Assembly: GCF_963678635.1 (NCBI RefSeq)
Contig: NC_087063.1
Coordinates: forward strand, 26,777,649-26,841,648
Length of the DNA: 64,000 bases
Direction: 5' to 3'
DNA from: Symsagittifera roscoffensis
Lineage: Eukaryota > Xenacoelomorpha > Acoela > Convolutidae
This document shows, piece after piece, positions 1-12,079 of this stretch. Below the pieces are notes generated by a model that saw only the letters and a program-made list of their open reading frames with translations, had not been told where the DNA came from and ran no database searches. Made by a program: the position numbers and the translations under genes. Within the stretch, counting starts at the first letter, position 1, and each line of letters begins with the position of its first letter.

Positions 1-480
1 TAATAGTTTTGAACTCTATGTAGCTCTCTCTGCGCAAGAAGAGGTTTGCCTTCGTGCTTACTGGTGAACTTCTTAACTTAAAGAATGTTACTTGCTGAGT
101 TCGTGGAGACGTGCTGCGATGGCTGACCTTGCCTCGGCGTCCCTTCATTTTCAGTACTAATAATTACATAATTTGCGTCAGCGGCTGGTCATTCTTGAGT
201 TAATCTGTGATTTCGAATTGAAATTTTGTTCTTACGATTTGACCTTTGATCGCACATATTAAGTTGCAAAAGTTTGGAACAGACAGAAATAATAATTAAA
301 ATTTGATTGAGGAGACTTTGAGGAATACTTTTTCTCTGAAAGCCAGCTTTTGCATGCAAAAATGTGAATTGAGTCATCTGTTCTTGTTAATTAATTTTGT
401 CTGTTCCATTTTTTTTAGCAAACCTCTTTGTCTACTTCTAAATTATTCGAAGCGCCTGTCAATTTTGATTTTTATGACGC

Positions 481-497
481 TCTTGTTTTTTTTTCAG
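481..497 (+). promoter_or_regulatory. Splice-acceptor-like tract before MCTS1 start
   Basis: A T-rich run ending in TTTTCAG finishes 26 bases before the MCTS1 ATG. It could accept a trans-spliced leader or end a 5' UTR intron. It is called because the same arrangement precedes the other two readable gene starts in the window. Confidence 0.5.
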
Positions 498-523
498 ATT
501 AGCTTTGTTTGATTATTGCGAAA

Positions 524-1733
524 ATGTCTTTCAAAAAAAACTCGTTAGAAGACTTTATCCTAGACACTAAATTGAACAGCTCCGACCGGAAGCGGATCCG
601 GGCCTATGTCATGGCCCAGTATCCTGGAATAGTGCCATACATCAACGACATCTGGCCCAAGAACGAAGACAGTGTGCACTACGTGTCTGTGAGGAACAGT
701 GACGCCAAGGCTCAGATTGTGGCCATAAAAGGCAGTTGCCATTTTTTGTTAACATTCTTCATTTTTGCGATAATAAATTGGTGCGGCATTTTTTTGTTAT
801 TAGGTGACACTAGTCTGTTTTAAGAAAAAATCAAATTAAGTGGTGAAATGATAATTAAGGAAACTCTAAATTGGACAATGAAGGAAATGATCATTTGACT
901 GAAGCACTGTGGTAAATGGATAGTTGGGCCAAGCTCGGGCAAATGTTACATGTTCGAAAAATTATTACAGTTTGACTTTGAGAAGTGTGATGACTTATTA
1001 AATGACTTTAGGACAGCCGGCGTTCTTCACAAGTAAGGACGAGAAGGTGGCGAAGGAGGTACAGCAGGAGTTCAAAGTGGACAGACGGTGGATTCCGACT
1101 CTGAAGTTACTCCACCAGTACCCCTGCATCCTCAACCTACAGCAGGTCGACAAAGGTCAGTGCAGTTGAATGGGCGTGTTGGTGATTTAATTTTAAAATG
1201 ATTTTCAATAAGTACGGTTTTAATGCAATCTCTCGTAGAGATATGTTAGCGAGTGGTTCCGAAGCCTTTTGGTATTGTAGATGTAGAAGTATTTCTGTAC
1301 CCATTAAAAGTTCATACTTTCGCACATGAGTTAGCCTTAAGAAGTTCAAAGCTTTGCTGTCTTCAAGTCAATGATGACACTTCCCGAGAATTGATTATGC
1401 GGCATTTTTTGAAGGTGAAGGTACTACGGGGCTTTACGGTACCAAGTTTTTTTGAAGAGAAAAGAATTTGTCGTTTCAGGTGCGATTCCCTTCGTGCTTT
1501 CTGGTGCTGATGTCATGTGCCCCGGTCTAACCTCTAAGGGGGGTTCTCTCTCCCCAGCTCAAATACACGACGTGGTGGCCATCACGGCCGAGGGTAAACA
1601 ACACGCAATGGCAGTTGGCAAAATGATCCTAGACTCGGAGACGATCCGGACTCAGAACAAAGGACATGGCATCAAGAATCTTAACGTGATGTGTGATGGC
1701 TTGTGGTATCTACAAGATGTCTTGGTGTCATAA
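524..1733 (+). CDS. MCTS1: MCTS1 (malignant T-cell amplified sequence 1), three exons
   Basis: Exons 524-734, 1012-1155 and 1480-1733 join in matching phases (phase 1 at both introns) and end at TAA, giving 202 residues; human MCTS1 has 181. The N-terminal MCT1-type domain covers about residues 1-110 (motif AQYPGIVPYINDIWPK). A C-terminal PUA domain follows, with VDKGAIPFVLSGADVMCPGL, AEGKQHAMAVG and a terminal CDGLWYL block, all family hallmarks. MCTS1 pairs with DENR in the cytoplasm, recycles post-termination 40S subunits and supports re-initiation after upstream ORFs. The ATG at 524 is chosen because the N-terminal residues after it resemble the family start and an acceptor-like tract lies just upstream. 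Donors are GTTGCC (weak) and GTCAGT; acceptors follow TTTAG and TTTCAG. The first donor is the least certain boundary, since it leaves about one extra residue against the family. RRM1 lies 1 kb downstream on the same strand. Confidence 0.93.
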
Positions 1734-2723
1734 TTTTCCGTTTATCATGATGTTACGCTGCTTTGCATTTGATTTGATGTGATTTTACCTCGTTTAATTT
1801 GAAAAATTTACCCGTTCAAGTTCCTTTCGTCAGTTTGACGCAAATATGCAAATAATTTATACATTGAATTCCTTTTGCTGAAAAAATTGTTAAGTGACGC
1901 AGCTCATTGTTCGAAGGAACTGCAGATTTTGTGGGATCACTGGAACTTTTTTGTTTTCATCTTGGAAAAATTGCGGTTTATTCCGAATTCTCTTAACAGA
2001 ACGCATTTCTTTCGGAATTTACGTTGATTGGATTCTTTTATCTTTTTGGAATGTTTCAAATTAACAAATAGCAGATGATAACTCGATAATTTTTACTGTT
2101 TAGTATGTCAGAAACAATGTTCTCGCAATGCTGTTGGTTCTTGTTGACTCAAAGTTGGTGTCCAATAAATTCCGCAGTCATTGAACCATTTTAATTCGAA
2201 AAGCGCGCCGGATTTCAAATTCGAATTGTCTATAATTGGATCTAAATTGCCACGAGTGGACTATAAAAGTAGTTAAATAATTCATAAAATAGAAATAATA
2301 GGACGCGAATCAATATTTAGTTCAATACGAGGCCATTGCACAAATTGTGTCCTAATTGTAGATATTGTAGAGAGGCAAGTTGGCTAAAGTATTTTTATTC
2401 AACTTATTGCTCTCTCACATATCAGTACGATAGTTGGAATTCCGAGATTCCTGTTTCTAGATACTTCTAAATTCACTCTACAAATAACTTCGTAATTCTA
2501 CAATTCAATCTTAGCTTCGAATATAGATACAGACAGGTTCTGAAATCCATTTGAAGAACCGGACAAAGTTTGGGCTAAATTTGAATCTGAATCAAAAGCG
2601 TTGTCGGATTTGCTAAATTAGCGCTAAAAGATACCCGAATCTGAATACAAGTTGCCACGATTATACCGAACGCTTTTGCTTAGATTAGATAGTATAGTAC
2701 GGATATTGTTTGCGGAACATGCC
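1734..2723. other. Intergenic region MCTS1-RRM1
   Basis: No coding stretch or known repeat was recognised. An AATAAA at 2164-2169 could be the MCTS1 polyadenylation signal, which would give a 3' UTR of about 430 bases. The gap of about 1 kb is too long for a tight tunicate-type operon. Confidence 0.4.
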
Positions 2724-2734
2724 ATTCTTTTCAG
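2724..2734 (+). promoter_or_regulatory. Splice-acceptor-like tract before RRM1 start
   Basis: The sequence ATTCTTTTCAG ends 14 bases before the preferred RRM1 ATG at 2749. If used, it removes the upstream in-frame ATG at 2719, so it decides the start codon. It may be a trans-splice or a 5' UTR intron acceptor. Confidence 0.5.
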
Positions 2735-2748
2735 AAGTAGCTTCGAAT

Positions 2749-5700
2749 ATGAGTAGCTCGAATTCTAGTTCTGGTCTGCACCTCACTCCCAACAAGATGT
2801 ATGTTCTGAAGAGGAATGGGAGGAAGGAGCGAGTCATGTTCGACAAGATCACCTCCAGAGTCAACCACCTGTGCTATGGCCTCAACATGGACTTCGTGGA
2901 CGCATCTTTCATCACCATGAAGGTACATCACATCGCACACAACATTTCTGCAATCATTATTTTACATTGAAATACCGAAGTGAAGCAACTGCGATTTATA
3001 ATACTGATTTTTTAACTTAGTAATAGTATCTTGACGTTATCGCGGGTTTGGTTTCTAAAGAAATTGCTGGAAAAATTTGGTTTTTTGAAACACTGGCACA
3101 CTCAACTTGGATTAATTAAAAAGAAAAATTAAATTGCAAGGATTAAAGTAACTTTGATTCATTAAAAAGGAAAATTAAATTGCACGGATTATAGTAACTT
3201 TATGTTGGTTTTGTGTAGGTAATCGCGGGAATCTACCCTGGTGTGACGACGGTGGAGCTGGACAACCTGGCTGCGGAGACTGCGGCTACCATGGCTGTAC
3301 AACACCCGGACTACGCAGTCCTAGCTGCCAGGATAGTCGTCTCCAATCTACACAAGGTGAGTGCGCTGGCCGGGTGCCGGACATATCTGTCAAATTGTAA
3401 CTGCAATGTAACAAGAGCTCACATAAACAAACAAGCGATTCATGTTTATAAAAGACAAATTTTGCAAATGCAAGAATTGACTGTAGTAGTTTTAAAAAGT
3501 TCATTGTTTGCCAAGTACTCAGATCTAATAATTTGTTTACTTGGCGCTGATAGCAAATGTGTCTCGAATGTTCTCAGTGAGATTTTTTTTTGTTTCCAGG
3601 AAACGAAGAAGACGTTTTCTGAAGTGGTCACGGATTTGCGAACCTACATCAACCCGAAGAACAACCAGCACAGTCCCATGATATCTGAGGAGACATACCG
3701 CATCATAAAGGACAACGAAGAGAAACTGAATTCGGCAATCGTCTACAAACGAGACTACAACTACAACTATTTCGGATTTAAGACCCTCGAGAGGTCATAC
3801 CTCCTGAAGATCAACGGAAAGACGGCGGAGAGACCCCAACACATGCTTATGCGTGTAGCAGTCGGAATCCACGGCGAAAACATTCCAGCAGCAATTGAGA
3901 CTTACAATCTTATGTCAGAGAAATGGTTCACCCACGCATCGCCAACGTTGTTCAATGCGGGAACTACTCGACCTCAGTTGTCAAGCTGTTTCTTGTTGAC
4001 AATGAAAGACGATTCGATTGAAGGGATCTATGACACCCTGAAAGAGTGCGCACTGATCTCCAAGTCAGCCGGAGGCATCGGTGTTAATGTCCACTGCATC
4101 CGAGCGAGAGGAAGCTACATCGCGGGAACCAATGGGCAGAGCAACGGTCTCCTGCCTATGTTGCGAGTTTTCAATAACACTGCGCGGTACGTAGATCAGG
4201 GTGGTAACAAGAGACCAGGGGCTTTCGCTATTTATCTGGAACCTTGGCACGCTGACATCCACGAGTTCCTGGACTGTAGAAAGAATCACGGAAAAGAGGA
4301 AAGCCGTGCCCGCGACTTGTTTTTTGCTCTTTGGATCCCCGATCTGTTTATGCAGCGAGTGGAGGAGAACGGAATGTGGTCTCTGATGTGTCCCAATGAG
4401 TGCCCAGGACTTGCCGACTGCTGGGGTGAAGAGTTCGAAAAATTGTACGAAGGCTACGAGAAGGAAGGCCGATTCAAGAAACAAATGCCTGCCCAACAAC
4501 TATGGTACGCCATCCTCGAATCGCAAACTGAAACCGGAACACCGTATATGCTGTACAAGGATGCTTGTAACCGAAAAAGTAACCAACAGAATCTAGGAAC
4601 CATCAAATGCTCCAATCTATGCACAGAAATTGTCGAGTACAGCTCACCTGACGAAACTGCGGTGTGTAACTTAGCGTCAATTGCTCTGAATATGTTCGTG
4701 AAAAGCGACAAGACTTACGACTTTGAGAAACTGAAGTTTGTCTCCAAGGTCGTAACGAAAAATTTAAACAAGATTATCGACGTCAACTACTACCCAGTTG
4801 AAAGTGCAAGAAGGTCTAACTTTCGTCACCGACCGATCGGAATTGGAGTGCAAGGTCTGGCCGACGCGTTCATTCTGATGCGATATCCATTTGACTCTGA
4901 GGAAGCGCGAAAACTTAATCGCGACATCTTCGAAACTATCTATTTCGGTGCTCTAGAAGCTAGCTGTGAACTTGCCGAAAAAGAAGGACCATATGAGACC
5001 TATGAAGGATCTCCGGTGAGCCGAGGAATTCTCCAACATGACATGTGGGGAGTGACTCCAACTTCGGGTCTATGGAACTGGGACGAACTGAGAACCAAGA
5101 TCGCGAAGCACGGAGTCCGAAACAGTCTGTTGCTGGCACCTATGCCTACCGCTTCAACAGCGCAGATCCTCGGCAATAACGAGTCGATTGAAGCTTATAC
5201 AAGTAATGTATATGTGCGAAGAGTGCTATCAGGAGAGTTCCAAATCATCAATCAACATCTATTGAAGGACTTGACCGAAATGGGACTTTGGAATGATGAC
5301 GTTAAAAACGAAATCATTGCCAATAACGGAAGTATCCAGAATGTCAATGAAATCCCGAGTGAAATCAAGAAGCTCTATAGGACAGTTTGGGAGGTCTCGC
5401 AGAAGGCCATTATGGATATGGCCGCCGATCGAGGGGCATACATTGATCAGAGCCAGTCTCTGAACATCCACTTGGCCGACACAAACTTTGGCAAGCTGAC
5501 TTCGATGCACTTTTACGGATGGAAGAAGGGACTGAAAACCGGCATGTACTATTTAAGGACAAAAGCAGCTGCTAACCCGATTCAGTTTACAGTAGACAAG
5601 CAGAAGTTGAATGCTAAAGTTGACGGGGGCAGGGTGGAAAAGGGCAAGGAGAACGAGGTCCCAGGTCAAGCTAGACCCAAGGCCACGAAGGATCTGAGCG

Positions 5701-5753
5701 ACATGCTGTGCTCTCTAGAGAACCGAGATGCCTGTCTGTCGTGCAGCGGATAA
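2749..5753 (+). CDS. RRM1: Ribonucleoside-diphosphate reductase large subunit (RRM1), three exons
   Basis: Exons 2749-2922, 3219-3356 and 3600-5753, all phase 0, encode 821 residues; human RRM1 has 792. The N-terminal ATP-cone ([17 protein letters not shown], residues about 15-100) is the allosteric activity site. The ten-stranded barrel follows. Catalytic residues are visible: Cys234 in QLSSCFLL, the Asn443-x-Cys445-x-Glu447 triad in CSNLCTE, and the partner Cys460 in TAVCNLAS. The Tyr754-Tyr755 radical-relay pair is in TGMYYLRT, and the C-terminal redox pair is in CLSC. The enzyme reduces NDPs to dNDPs with the small subunit RRM2. Donors GTACAT and GTGAGT and the acceptors are canonical. 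The second intron (3357-3599, 243 nt) has no in-frame stop, so an unspliced reading frame runs through it; homology clearly places it as intron. Everything needed for activity appears intact. Confidence 0.97.
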
Positions 5754-5799
5754 AATGCTTGGGAAATTTGTCTTCTAAACTTTTATCCGAACTTTAAAC

Positions 5800-5805
5800 A
5801 TTAAA
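5800..5805 (+). terminator. Candidate polyadenylation signal of RRM1
   Basis: ATTAAA lies 47 bases after the RRM1 stop codon, a usual distance for a variant polyadenylation hexamer. Confidence 0.4.
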
Positions 5806-6240
5806 TCAGCTTAAATAGCCGATGTTTGAACTGTGAACTGATTGAAAGTTTTGAACTTTTATTGATTTTAACTTCTTGCTGTTCTATTCTGATGTTGTTG
5901 CAGTTATTTAAACTTCAATGCCTCATTTACTAATGTGCTAAGTAATGGTCATTTTACTAAAGTATTTGTCCCATACATGTGCAATACAATAATTTTCCTT
6001 AATTGAAGGTTTCGTTACTAATTTTTATGAGGCAAGTAAAAAAAACCTTAAACGTTCATTCAAAGGCTTTTTCGTGGAACATTTTAGGCAAATTGCGGGG
6101 TATATATTTTCAATGCGGAATTCGCCATCGCACCAGGCAAGTAGCAAATACTGCAACCAGAGTATTTGCCGGAGAAAAACTTGATTTTGAAGTTTTGCGT
6201 GATCAATGGTTCAGTCGGGGATAAATCAATTCAAGAAATG

Positions 6241-6830
6241 AACAAGAATGCTCGTATACCAGGGCAAAGCCCTGAACGATCCAACTGTCCCTTAATTCAT
6301 ATCGAATGGTTTTTGGGAAAAAATTTTGTAAACTTATAATATTTAAACTATCGAAGTGTGAAATTTTGAGTCGTACGAAACTATTACGACCGATTAGCTA
6401 GCCTCAATTCAATTTGGAACGATTTTGTTGTGCGGGATAATTCGGCACGAACAAATAATTTGTTTTACTCTCTCAGCATTGATTAAACTCTTCAAAGCGC
6501 GCATAATTTAGCCCAGAAAATGGCCAATTTGGGAATTTCCAAACCCCCTGAACTTTCCCGCACAAAATCGTTCCAAATTGAATTGAGGCTAGCTAAACGA
6601 AAGCATTAATTCCGTACGAATCAAAATTTACCACTTCGATATTGTCCAAAACTTATAAGCTTACAATATTTTTCGATCGGCGACAATTGACGGAATGCAA
6701 AAAACCGCATCGAGCATAAATTTTCCGTTTTCTCGAAAGTGGGAATAACTTTTTCGATCGGCGACAATTGACGGAATGCAAAAAACCGCATCGAGCATAA
6801 ATTTTCCGTTTTCTCGAAAGTGGGAATAAT
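6241..6830 (-). mobile_element. Hairpin-family element (diverged copy)
   Basis: The left end reads as a variant of the family terminus: AACAAGAATGCTCG, then CCAGGGC-AAA-GCCCTG. The right end is CGAAAGTGGGAATAA, a variant of the family end AAAGTCGGAACAA. The internal block GGAACGATTTTGTTGTGCGG is shared with other copies. Orientation is given with the hairpin at the 3' end. It has no coding capacity. Two internal rearrangements (an inverted repeat and an 81 bp duplication) are listed separately. Confidence 0.6.
6396..6594. repeat. Inverted repeat, about 39 bp arms
   Basis: Bases 6396-6437 (AGCTAGCCTCAATTC...) recur as the reverse complement at 6556-6594, with a spacer of about 120 bp. The arm sequence belongs to the hairpin-family element, so this looks like an internal inversion or two head-to-head fragments. 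Confidence 0.7.
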
Positions 6831-6831
6831 A
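6670..6831. repeat. 81 bp direct tandem duplication
   Basis: Two essentially identical 81 bp units start at TTTTCGATCGG (6670 and 6751) and end at GTGGGAATAA. Confidence 0.9.
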
Positions 6832-7081
6832 TTGATCAATCTCTCAGCTAATAATTTTCTTCTAACTGCCTGGATTCGGTTTTGTTTACATTACAGTCTC
6901 CCATAATATTTTTTTGTCATTCACCCCAATTTTTTTTCAATTTTTCATTAATCTGCTTGGAGGGGGGGGGGGGGGGGGGGGCATCCGACTTAAAGCAGAA
7001 ATTGCCTGCATTTTGGTAAGTGTGCTTATTTTCTGCTGTTGTTTTGATAGATAAAAAAATTAAAATGCATTGATAAAAATG

Positions 7082-7570
7082 TACAAGACTGCGCGTATAT
7101 CAGGGCAAAGACCTGAATGTTCCGACTCTCCCGTAACTCATATTGAATAGTTTTTCGAAACAGAAAATTCTGAAAACATAAAATTGTGGTCGATATCAAA
7201 GTCTGAAATTTGAAGTCGTACGAAATTTTTACGACCTATTAGCCAGACTCAATTCAATTTGGATGGATTTTATTGTGCGGGATAATTTGCCACGCTTAAT
7301 TAATTCGGGATATGCTCTCAGCATTATAAATAAACTCTTCAAAGCGCGCATAGTTTAATCCAGAACATGGCCAATTTGGCAATTTTCAATATTCCAGAAT
7401 TTTATAAAAAAGTATTGGAGGTAAAATATCTTTTTATAATAGAACTCACGAAGTCGATATCTTCAACGAGGTAAAAAAATTTTGAAAACAATTATTCCGA
7501 TCGGGGAAAATTGAGTGAAAAAAAGCCACACAGAGCATAAATAATCAGTTTTTTCTCGAAAATCGGAACA
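7082..7570 (-). mobile_element. Hairpin-family element, copy in first 885 bp unit
   Basis: It starts ACAAGACTGCGCGTAT with an imperfect hairpin (CAGGGCAAAGACCTG) and TGTTCCGACT, and ends CGAAAATCGGAACA. No coding frame is present. Confidence 0.7.
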
Positions 7571-7966
7571 GTTATTTTTAGCGTTAAGACATTTAGATCA
7601 AAAACAGATAGTTGCTGTGATATAAGGGCGAATTTCCGAACGCAGTTGATTTCTTTAGTACAATTTTTTTGCGCGTAAAGTAAAAGACAGAAATTGAGCT
7701 TGGAAATGTTGTCAATGGATTGTTAATAAAAATTTCTTGAAAAGAACGAATATGTCTTTTTCTGCTCTAAATTAGTTTGAAAAGCAAAAAACTTGTCAAA
7801 AACTAATTTATCGTCATTCACCCCGATTTTTTTTCAAATTTTCCTTCATCTGCTTGGGGGAGAGGGCATCCGACTTAAAGCAGAAATTGCCTGCATTTTG
7901 GACAGTGTGCTTATTTTCTGCTGTTGTTTTGATAGATAAAAAAATTAAAATGCATTGATAAAAATG

Positions 7967-8456
7967 TACAAGACTGCGCGTATATCAGGGCAAAGACCTG
8001 AATGTTCCGACTCTCCCGTAACTCATATTGAATAGTTTTTCGAAACAGAAAATTCTGAAAACATAAAATTGTGGTCGATATCAAAGTTTGAAATTTGAAG
8101 TCGTACGAAATTTTTACGACCTATTAGCCAGACTCAATTCAATTTGGAACGATTTTATTGTGCGGGATAATTTGCCACGCTTAATTAATTCGGGATATGC
8201 TCTCAGCATTATAAATAAACTCTTCAAAGCGCGCATAGTTTAATCCAGAACATGGCCAATTTGGCAATTTTCAATATTCCAGAATTTTATAAAAAAGTAT
8301 TGGAGGTAAAATATCTTTTTATAATAGAACTCACGAAGTCGATATCTTCAATGAGGTAAAAAAAATTTGAAAACAATTATTCCGATCGGGGATAATTGAG
8401 TGAAAAAAAAACCACACAGAGCATTAATAATCAGTTTTTTTTCGAAAATCGGAACA
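7967..8456 (-). mobile_element. Hairpin-family element, copy in second 885 bp unit
   Basis: It is nearly identical to the 7082-7570 copy and was duplicated with the surrounding unit. Confidence 0.7.
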
Positions 8457-8984
8457 GTTATGTTTAGCGTTAAGACATTTAGATCAAAAACAGATAGTTG
8501 CTGTGATAGAAGGGCGAATTTCCGAACGCAGTTGATTTCTTTAGTACAATTTTTTTGCGCGTAAAGTAAAAGACAGAAATTGAGCTTGGAAATGTTGGCA
8601 ATGGATTGTTAATAAAAACTTCTTGAAAAGAACGAATATGTCTTTTTGTGCTCTAAATTAGTTTGAAAAGCAAAAAAGTTAAACGCAAAAAAATTTCGAA
8701 TTTTATGATATTTAAAATTTTTTATAGGATACGTCATTTGACCCCAACTGCTTATTTGTGGTTTCTGGTTTTGCGTATAAAAACGTTTGAAAACTACTCC
8801 ATAAATTCGTTCTTATTTGAAAGCTCAAATTTTTAGTATTAAGGGTAATTATTCAAATAAGCGCCTATAAAACACCATACTGAACTGAAGGCTGTGCTTT
8901 CAAATAACATTTTCTACAGTAAGTTTCAGAATTCAATATGGTATTTTACTATTTACGGTTAGATGAAAATATCTAAACCCCCAT

Positions 8985-9167
8985 TACATTACGGAAAAGG
9001 ATCACAGGTGAAATATTTTTTCAAAGTTAAGCTCAGGACAACAATACCATTTGAAGGATATAAAAATTTTGTCAAAATGGCTAGTTAAAAAGTTGAAATT
9101 TGCCTGAAGAAAAAAAAACCCACCCGAGCAGAAATTTTCCGTTAGTTTCGTTAAGAAAGTCGGAACA
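8985..9167 (-). mobile_element. Hairpin-family element, truncated
   Basis: Only the half opposite the hairpin remains. It holds GATCACAGGTGAAATATTTT, GGCTAGTTAAAAAGT, AACCCACCCGAGCA and the end AAAGTCGGAACA. Confidence 0.65.
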
Positions 9168-9884
9168 TTAAATATGCTGAATAAAAACGCGAGCTTTCAA
9201 ATTAGAACAACTTAGTAAGCCACGTAAAAGTAAAAGACAGTGTTTTTTAGCGCAAAACAAAGACCAAAAATCAACAAAGTAAGCGATCAGAGCGTGATCT
9301 GATGTTTTGTTGCGTTTACTTAATTGATAACTTCAAATATGGAAAATGCACGCTTTCGAATTAGATTAATTTAGTAATTTATGTGCGAGCTTGAGAATGC
9401 CACAAATAAACAGATGGGGTAAGGTGACATGCCATATCAAAATCTTTTCATGCTAATTTGATAAGTTTTGAATTGTTTACATACGCTTTTGGTAATTTTT
9501 TTTTTGAAATTTTTCTTAAAAACTGAGATAAGTATGATCTTTGTAACAGCGATTCCAATTCATTTTTTTGAACTTGTGATAACCTCGTTAAAAACCTTTA
9601 ATAAAAAAATGAATTTTTTTTGCTCATACCTAACACAAATTTTTTGGTTAGACTTTTTTAAAAATTTTTGTCATCAATTGCAAGGCAATGACCAAATTGG
9701 CTATTTCTCCTAAAAATTAAATACCAAAGAACGAATTCGATCATGGTGTCTTGCATTTTAAGTACATAGTTTTGCCAAAAGTCTAACTTAAGATTTTGTC
9801 TTTGGTAGAAGCACAAAAAATAGGAAACTATAGAAATTAATTTTATCGTGTTTATTGGAAGTTCAAAAATATCGTGATCAGAAA

Positions 9885-10035
9885 TTTCAGCCCCCAAAAC
9901 TCCAGTCATTTCCGCCCCAAAAGCAGTCATTTCACTGACTGTTTTTGAGCGAAAATGACTGGAGCAGAAGTGACTGTGTTTTTGGGCGGAAATGACTGGG
10001 CGGAAGTGAAGGGGGCGGAAGTGGCTGGGAGCCCA
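9885..10035. repeat. Foldback G/C-rich repeat (CAGTCATTTCCGCCC motif)
   Basis: CCAGTCATTTCCGCCCC at the left is answered by GGGCGGAAATGACTGG at about 9983-9999, with extra GCAGAAGTGACTG-type repeats between and after. The segment folds back on itself and also contains short direct repeats of the GCGGAAGTG motif. It stands out from the AT-rich surroundings. Nothing in it looks coding. Confidence 0.6.
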
Positions 10036-10875
10036 AGAAATGTATGATTGAAATTGCTATACGGACATCGTTGTTATATCAGTGTTGAGACATTTTTTTT
10101 CTACTTTTTAAGAAAAAAAATATCTGGCATATCACGAATTCGTTAAACGTCATGCAGAAAATTTACTGAAAGCGTAATTTTATTGGCAACTAGTTTTCTG
10201 ACCAGAAGAAAATTTAAAACTGCTCAAACAGCGAAAAAAAGTTGGCAGTTGGCACGCACAAGCTTAATGTTGGCACAAAAAAAAAAGAAGTTGGCACGCA
10301 AAAATTTAAATTTGTTGCTCAGTTTTCATAGATCAATGTTACGCTATGCAATTTTTTGGAAGGGATGAGTAAGATGTTTCTCTGACGATTGGTCTTCAAA
10401 TGGGCCCCAATTGTTCTTAAAGCTGAGCTTCATTGAGTCTAGTTTTGTCTTGATAACACAGGAACCAATAGCTCTAAATTTTGGGCTCCTAATTTGTGCT
10501 CCTATTTTATCCATAAAGGGGTGAATAGGCCCAATTGTTTGAAAATTTGTCCCCTTTATTGGTCCTCAATTTGTCATGGAAGGGGATGATGAGCCCTATT
10601 TACTTACTAAAATTTAGGCAATAGTTCGGACTCGGGTGAGGGTTTTAATGCAGAATAAATTCATTTTCAATTAAAAAAGCATATTTTTCAGAACTAAGAA
10701 GCTCTAGCCTTATAAGATATGAGATTCGCATAAGATAACGTTTTCTGGATAATTATAGCAGGAATGTGTTATGTGTTTACCCTTGCGATCGCATGGGTAT
10801 TGCTATTGGGTACTAGACTTTTTTCCCGTAAAGGTAGCTTGGTTCATAAAGAATTCAAAATCTCTAGTGTCTCTT

Positions 10876-10945
10876 GCGCGCTTAGCCTGGTGGTAACGAA
10901 TACACCTGGGACGACAAAGGTCCTGGGTACAAATCTGATCAGACC
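10876..10945 (+). repeat. tRNA-related SINE head (decayed)
   Basis: TAGCCTGGTGG at 10883 matches a pol III A box, and GGGTACAAATC at 10925 a degenerate B box (TTCGA changed to TACAA). The 42-base spacing suits a tRNA. The T stem is broken, so it is not a functional tRNA. A T-run follows at about 10950. Confidence 0.45.
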
Positions 10946-11547
10946 TGTTTTTTTTTTCAAACGGTACATGATCCGGTTCAAAAAAACTGTCTGCCTATTA
11001 TTTGTCTGCTTATGAGTTTTTGGCTTAGTTGCCATATATTTTAGCTGTAATCAATTTTAACTGCAGTTATTTTTAACATTTTAAAAATCCGGCCGAATCG
11101 AAGTTTGCTTTTCACATTGGTTAAAATTTAACAGCTCGATTTGTTGAAAGTTCAATTTTGTCGTCTTTTTTATCGGCCTTATAATTTTCGGTCCAATTAA
11201 TATCGACTTGGTGGCCTCGTATGGTGTCATTACGTCCGAAAAAAGTGTTTGTGCGCGTGTGTGTACTCTGACGGGAAAGAGACTTGAAATTTTTTATGAG
11301 TTTAGAAGTTTTCTGAATTTCTTCTCGGTATTAAAAGTTTCTGCGCAGGTTTTTTTCTGCTTTGTTACCACTTGGTAATTACCAATTCAAATCCAATCAA
11401 TCACACGGCGCATCGGGCGCAGAGTTAAAACAACTACTTGAGATGGCAAAGATTTGCATTTCGAATCTGACCGGGCGCTTTTTTTGCAAACTTAGAGTTT
11501 TTGTGCCTTTTCGGATTATCGTCCTTCTGTTTGTTTTTGTCGGCTCA

Positions 11548-11640
11548 GTTCCCGTAGCTCGATGGTTCAGCTTTATTCCAAGTTGCTGTAACGCCCATGC
11601 TTGAGACGACAAAGACCGGAAGTTCGATTCCAAATGAGAC
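11548..11640 (+). repeat. tRNA-related SINE head (decayed)
   Basis: TAGCTCGATGG (A box, 11555) and AGTTCGATTCC (B box, 11621) are recognisable. The interval is about 20 bases too long and the stems do not pair, so a SINE or tRNA pseudogene is likelier than a gene. It shares GACGACAAAG with the 10.9 kb copy. Confidence 0.4.
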
Positions 11641-12079
11641 TTGATTTTCTTGCAAATAGAAAATTTTGGCTAATTTAGATTACTGTCTGGCTGCTTTTTT
11701 TGTCTGCTTAGTTCCGCAGAAAAGACGTTTTTTGAAAACTTGGCTTCTGTGTAGCATTCATAGAGCTACTTGTAGAATTCTTCATGGTGCAGGCAGTTTT
11801 TGTTCTGGATATTTTGGGCTTTTGTTGCAAATTTCATTGGCAAAAACGATTTTTTGATTTTTTTTCCGTTTGATTTTCATAACATTCATATTTGTATCGC
11901 AAGTGGCGCGAAGCTCATCTTCGCCTCCGTGTATAATAACTTGTATGAGTTAACCTCTCTATTTTTCACGTCGTTTTTTTCACTACCGATGTACGATGAC
12001 TGTACCGGAGAACAAAACCTAGTGACTTCTTGCGTACAAAACCTAGTGATTTTTTCTATAACCAGTATTTTTTTGAGTA

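Larger units (their letters stand above)
6915..8690. repeat. Tandem duplication of about 885-897 bp
   Basis: The block beginning GTCATTCACCCC at 6915 recurs at about 7812. GCATCCGACTTAAAGCAG occurs at 6981 and 7866. Both units run in register to about 7790 and 8680, with few substitutions. Each carries one hairpin-family copy (7082-7570 and 7967-8456), so the insertion predates the duplication. A run of about 20 G residues sits at 6961-6980 in the first unit only. Confidence 0.9.

Noticed and set aside
4065-4499. 144-residue minus-strand frame opposite RRM1
   Set aside because: It is a shadow of the strongly conserved RRM1 coding strand.
3243-5753. A single 836-residue RRM1 reading frame through 3357-3599
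   Set aside because: The stretch has canonical GTGAGT and TTTCCAG ends, no RRM1 similarity, and removing it restores family alignment; it is an intron.
11548-11640. Functional tRNA gene
   Set aside because: The box interval is too long and T and acceptor stems do not pair.
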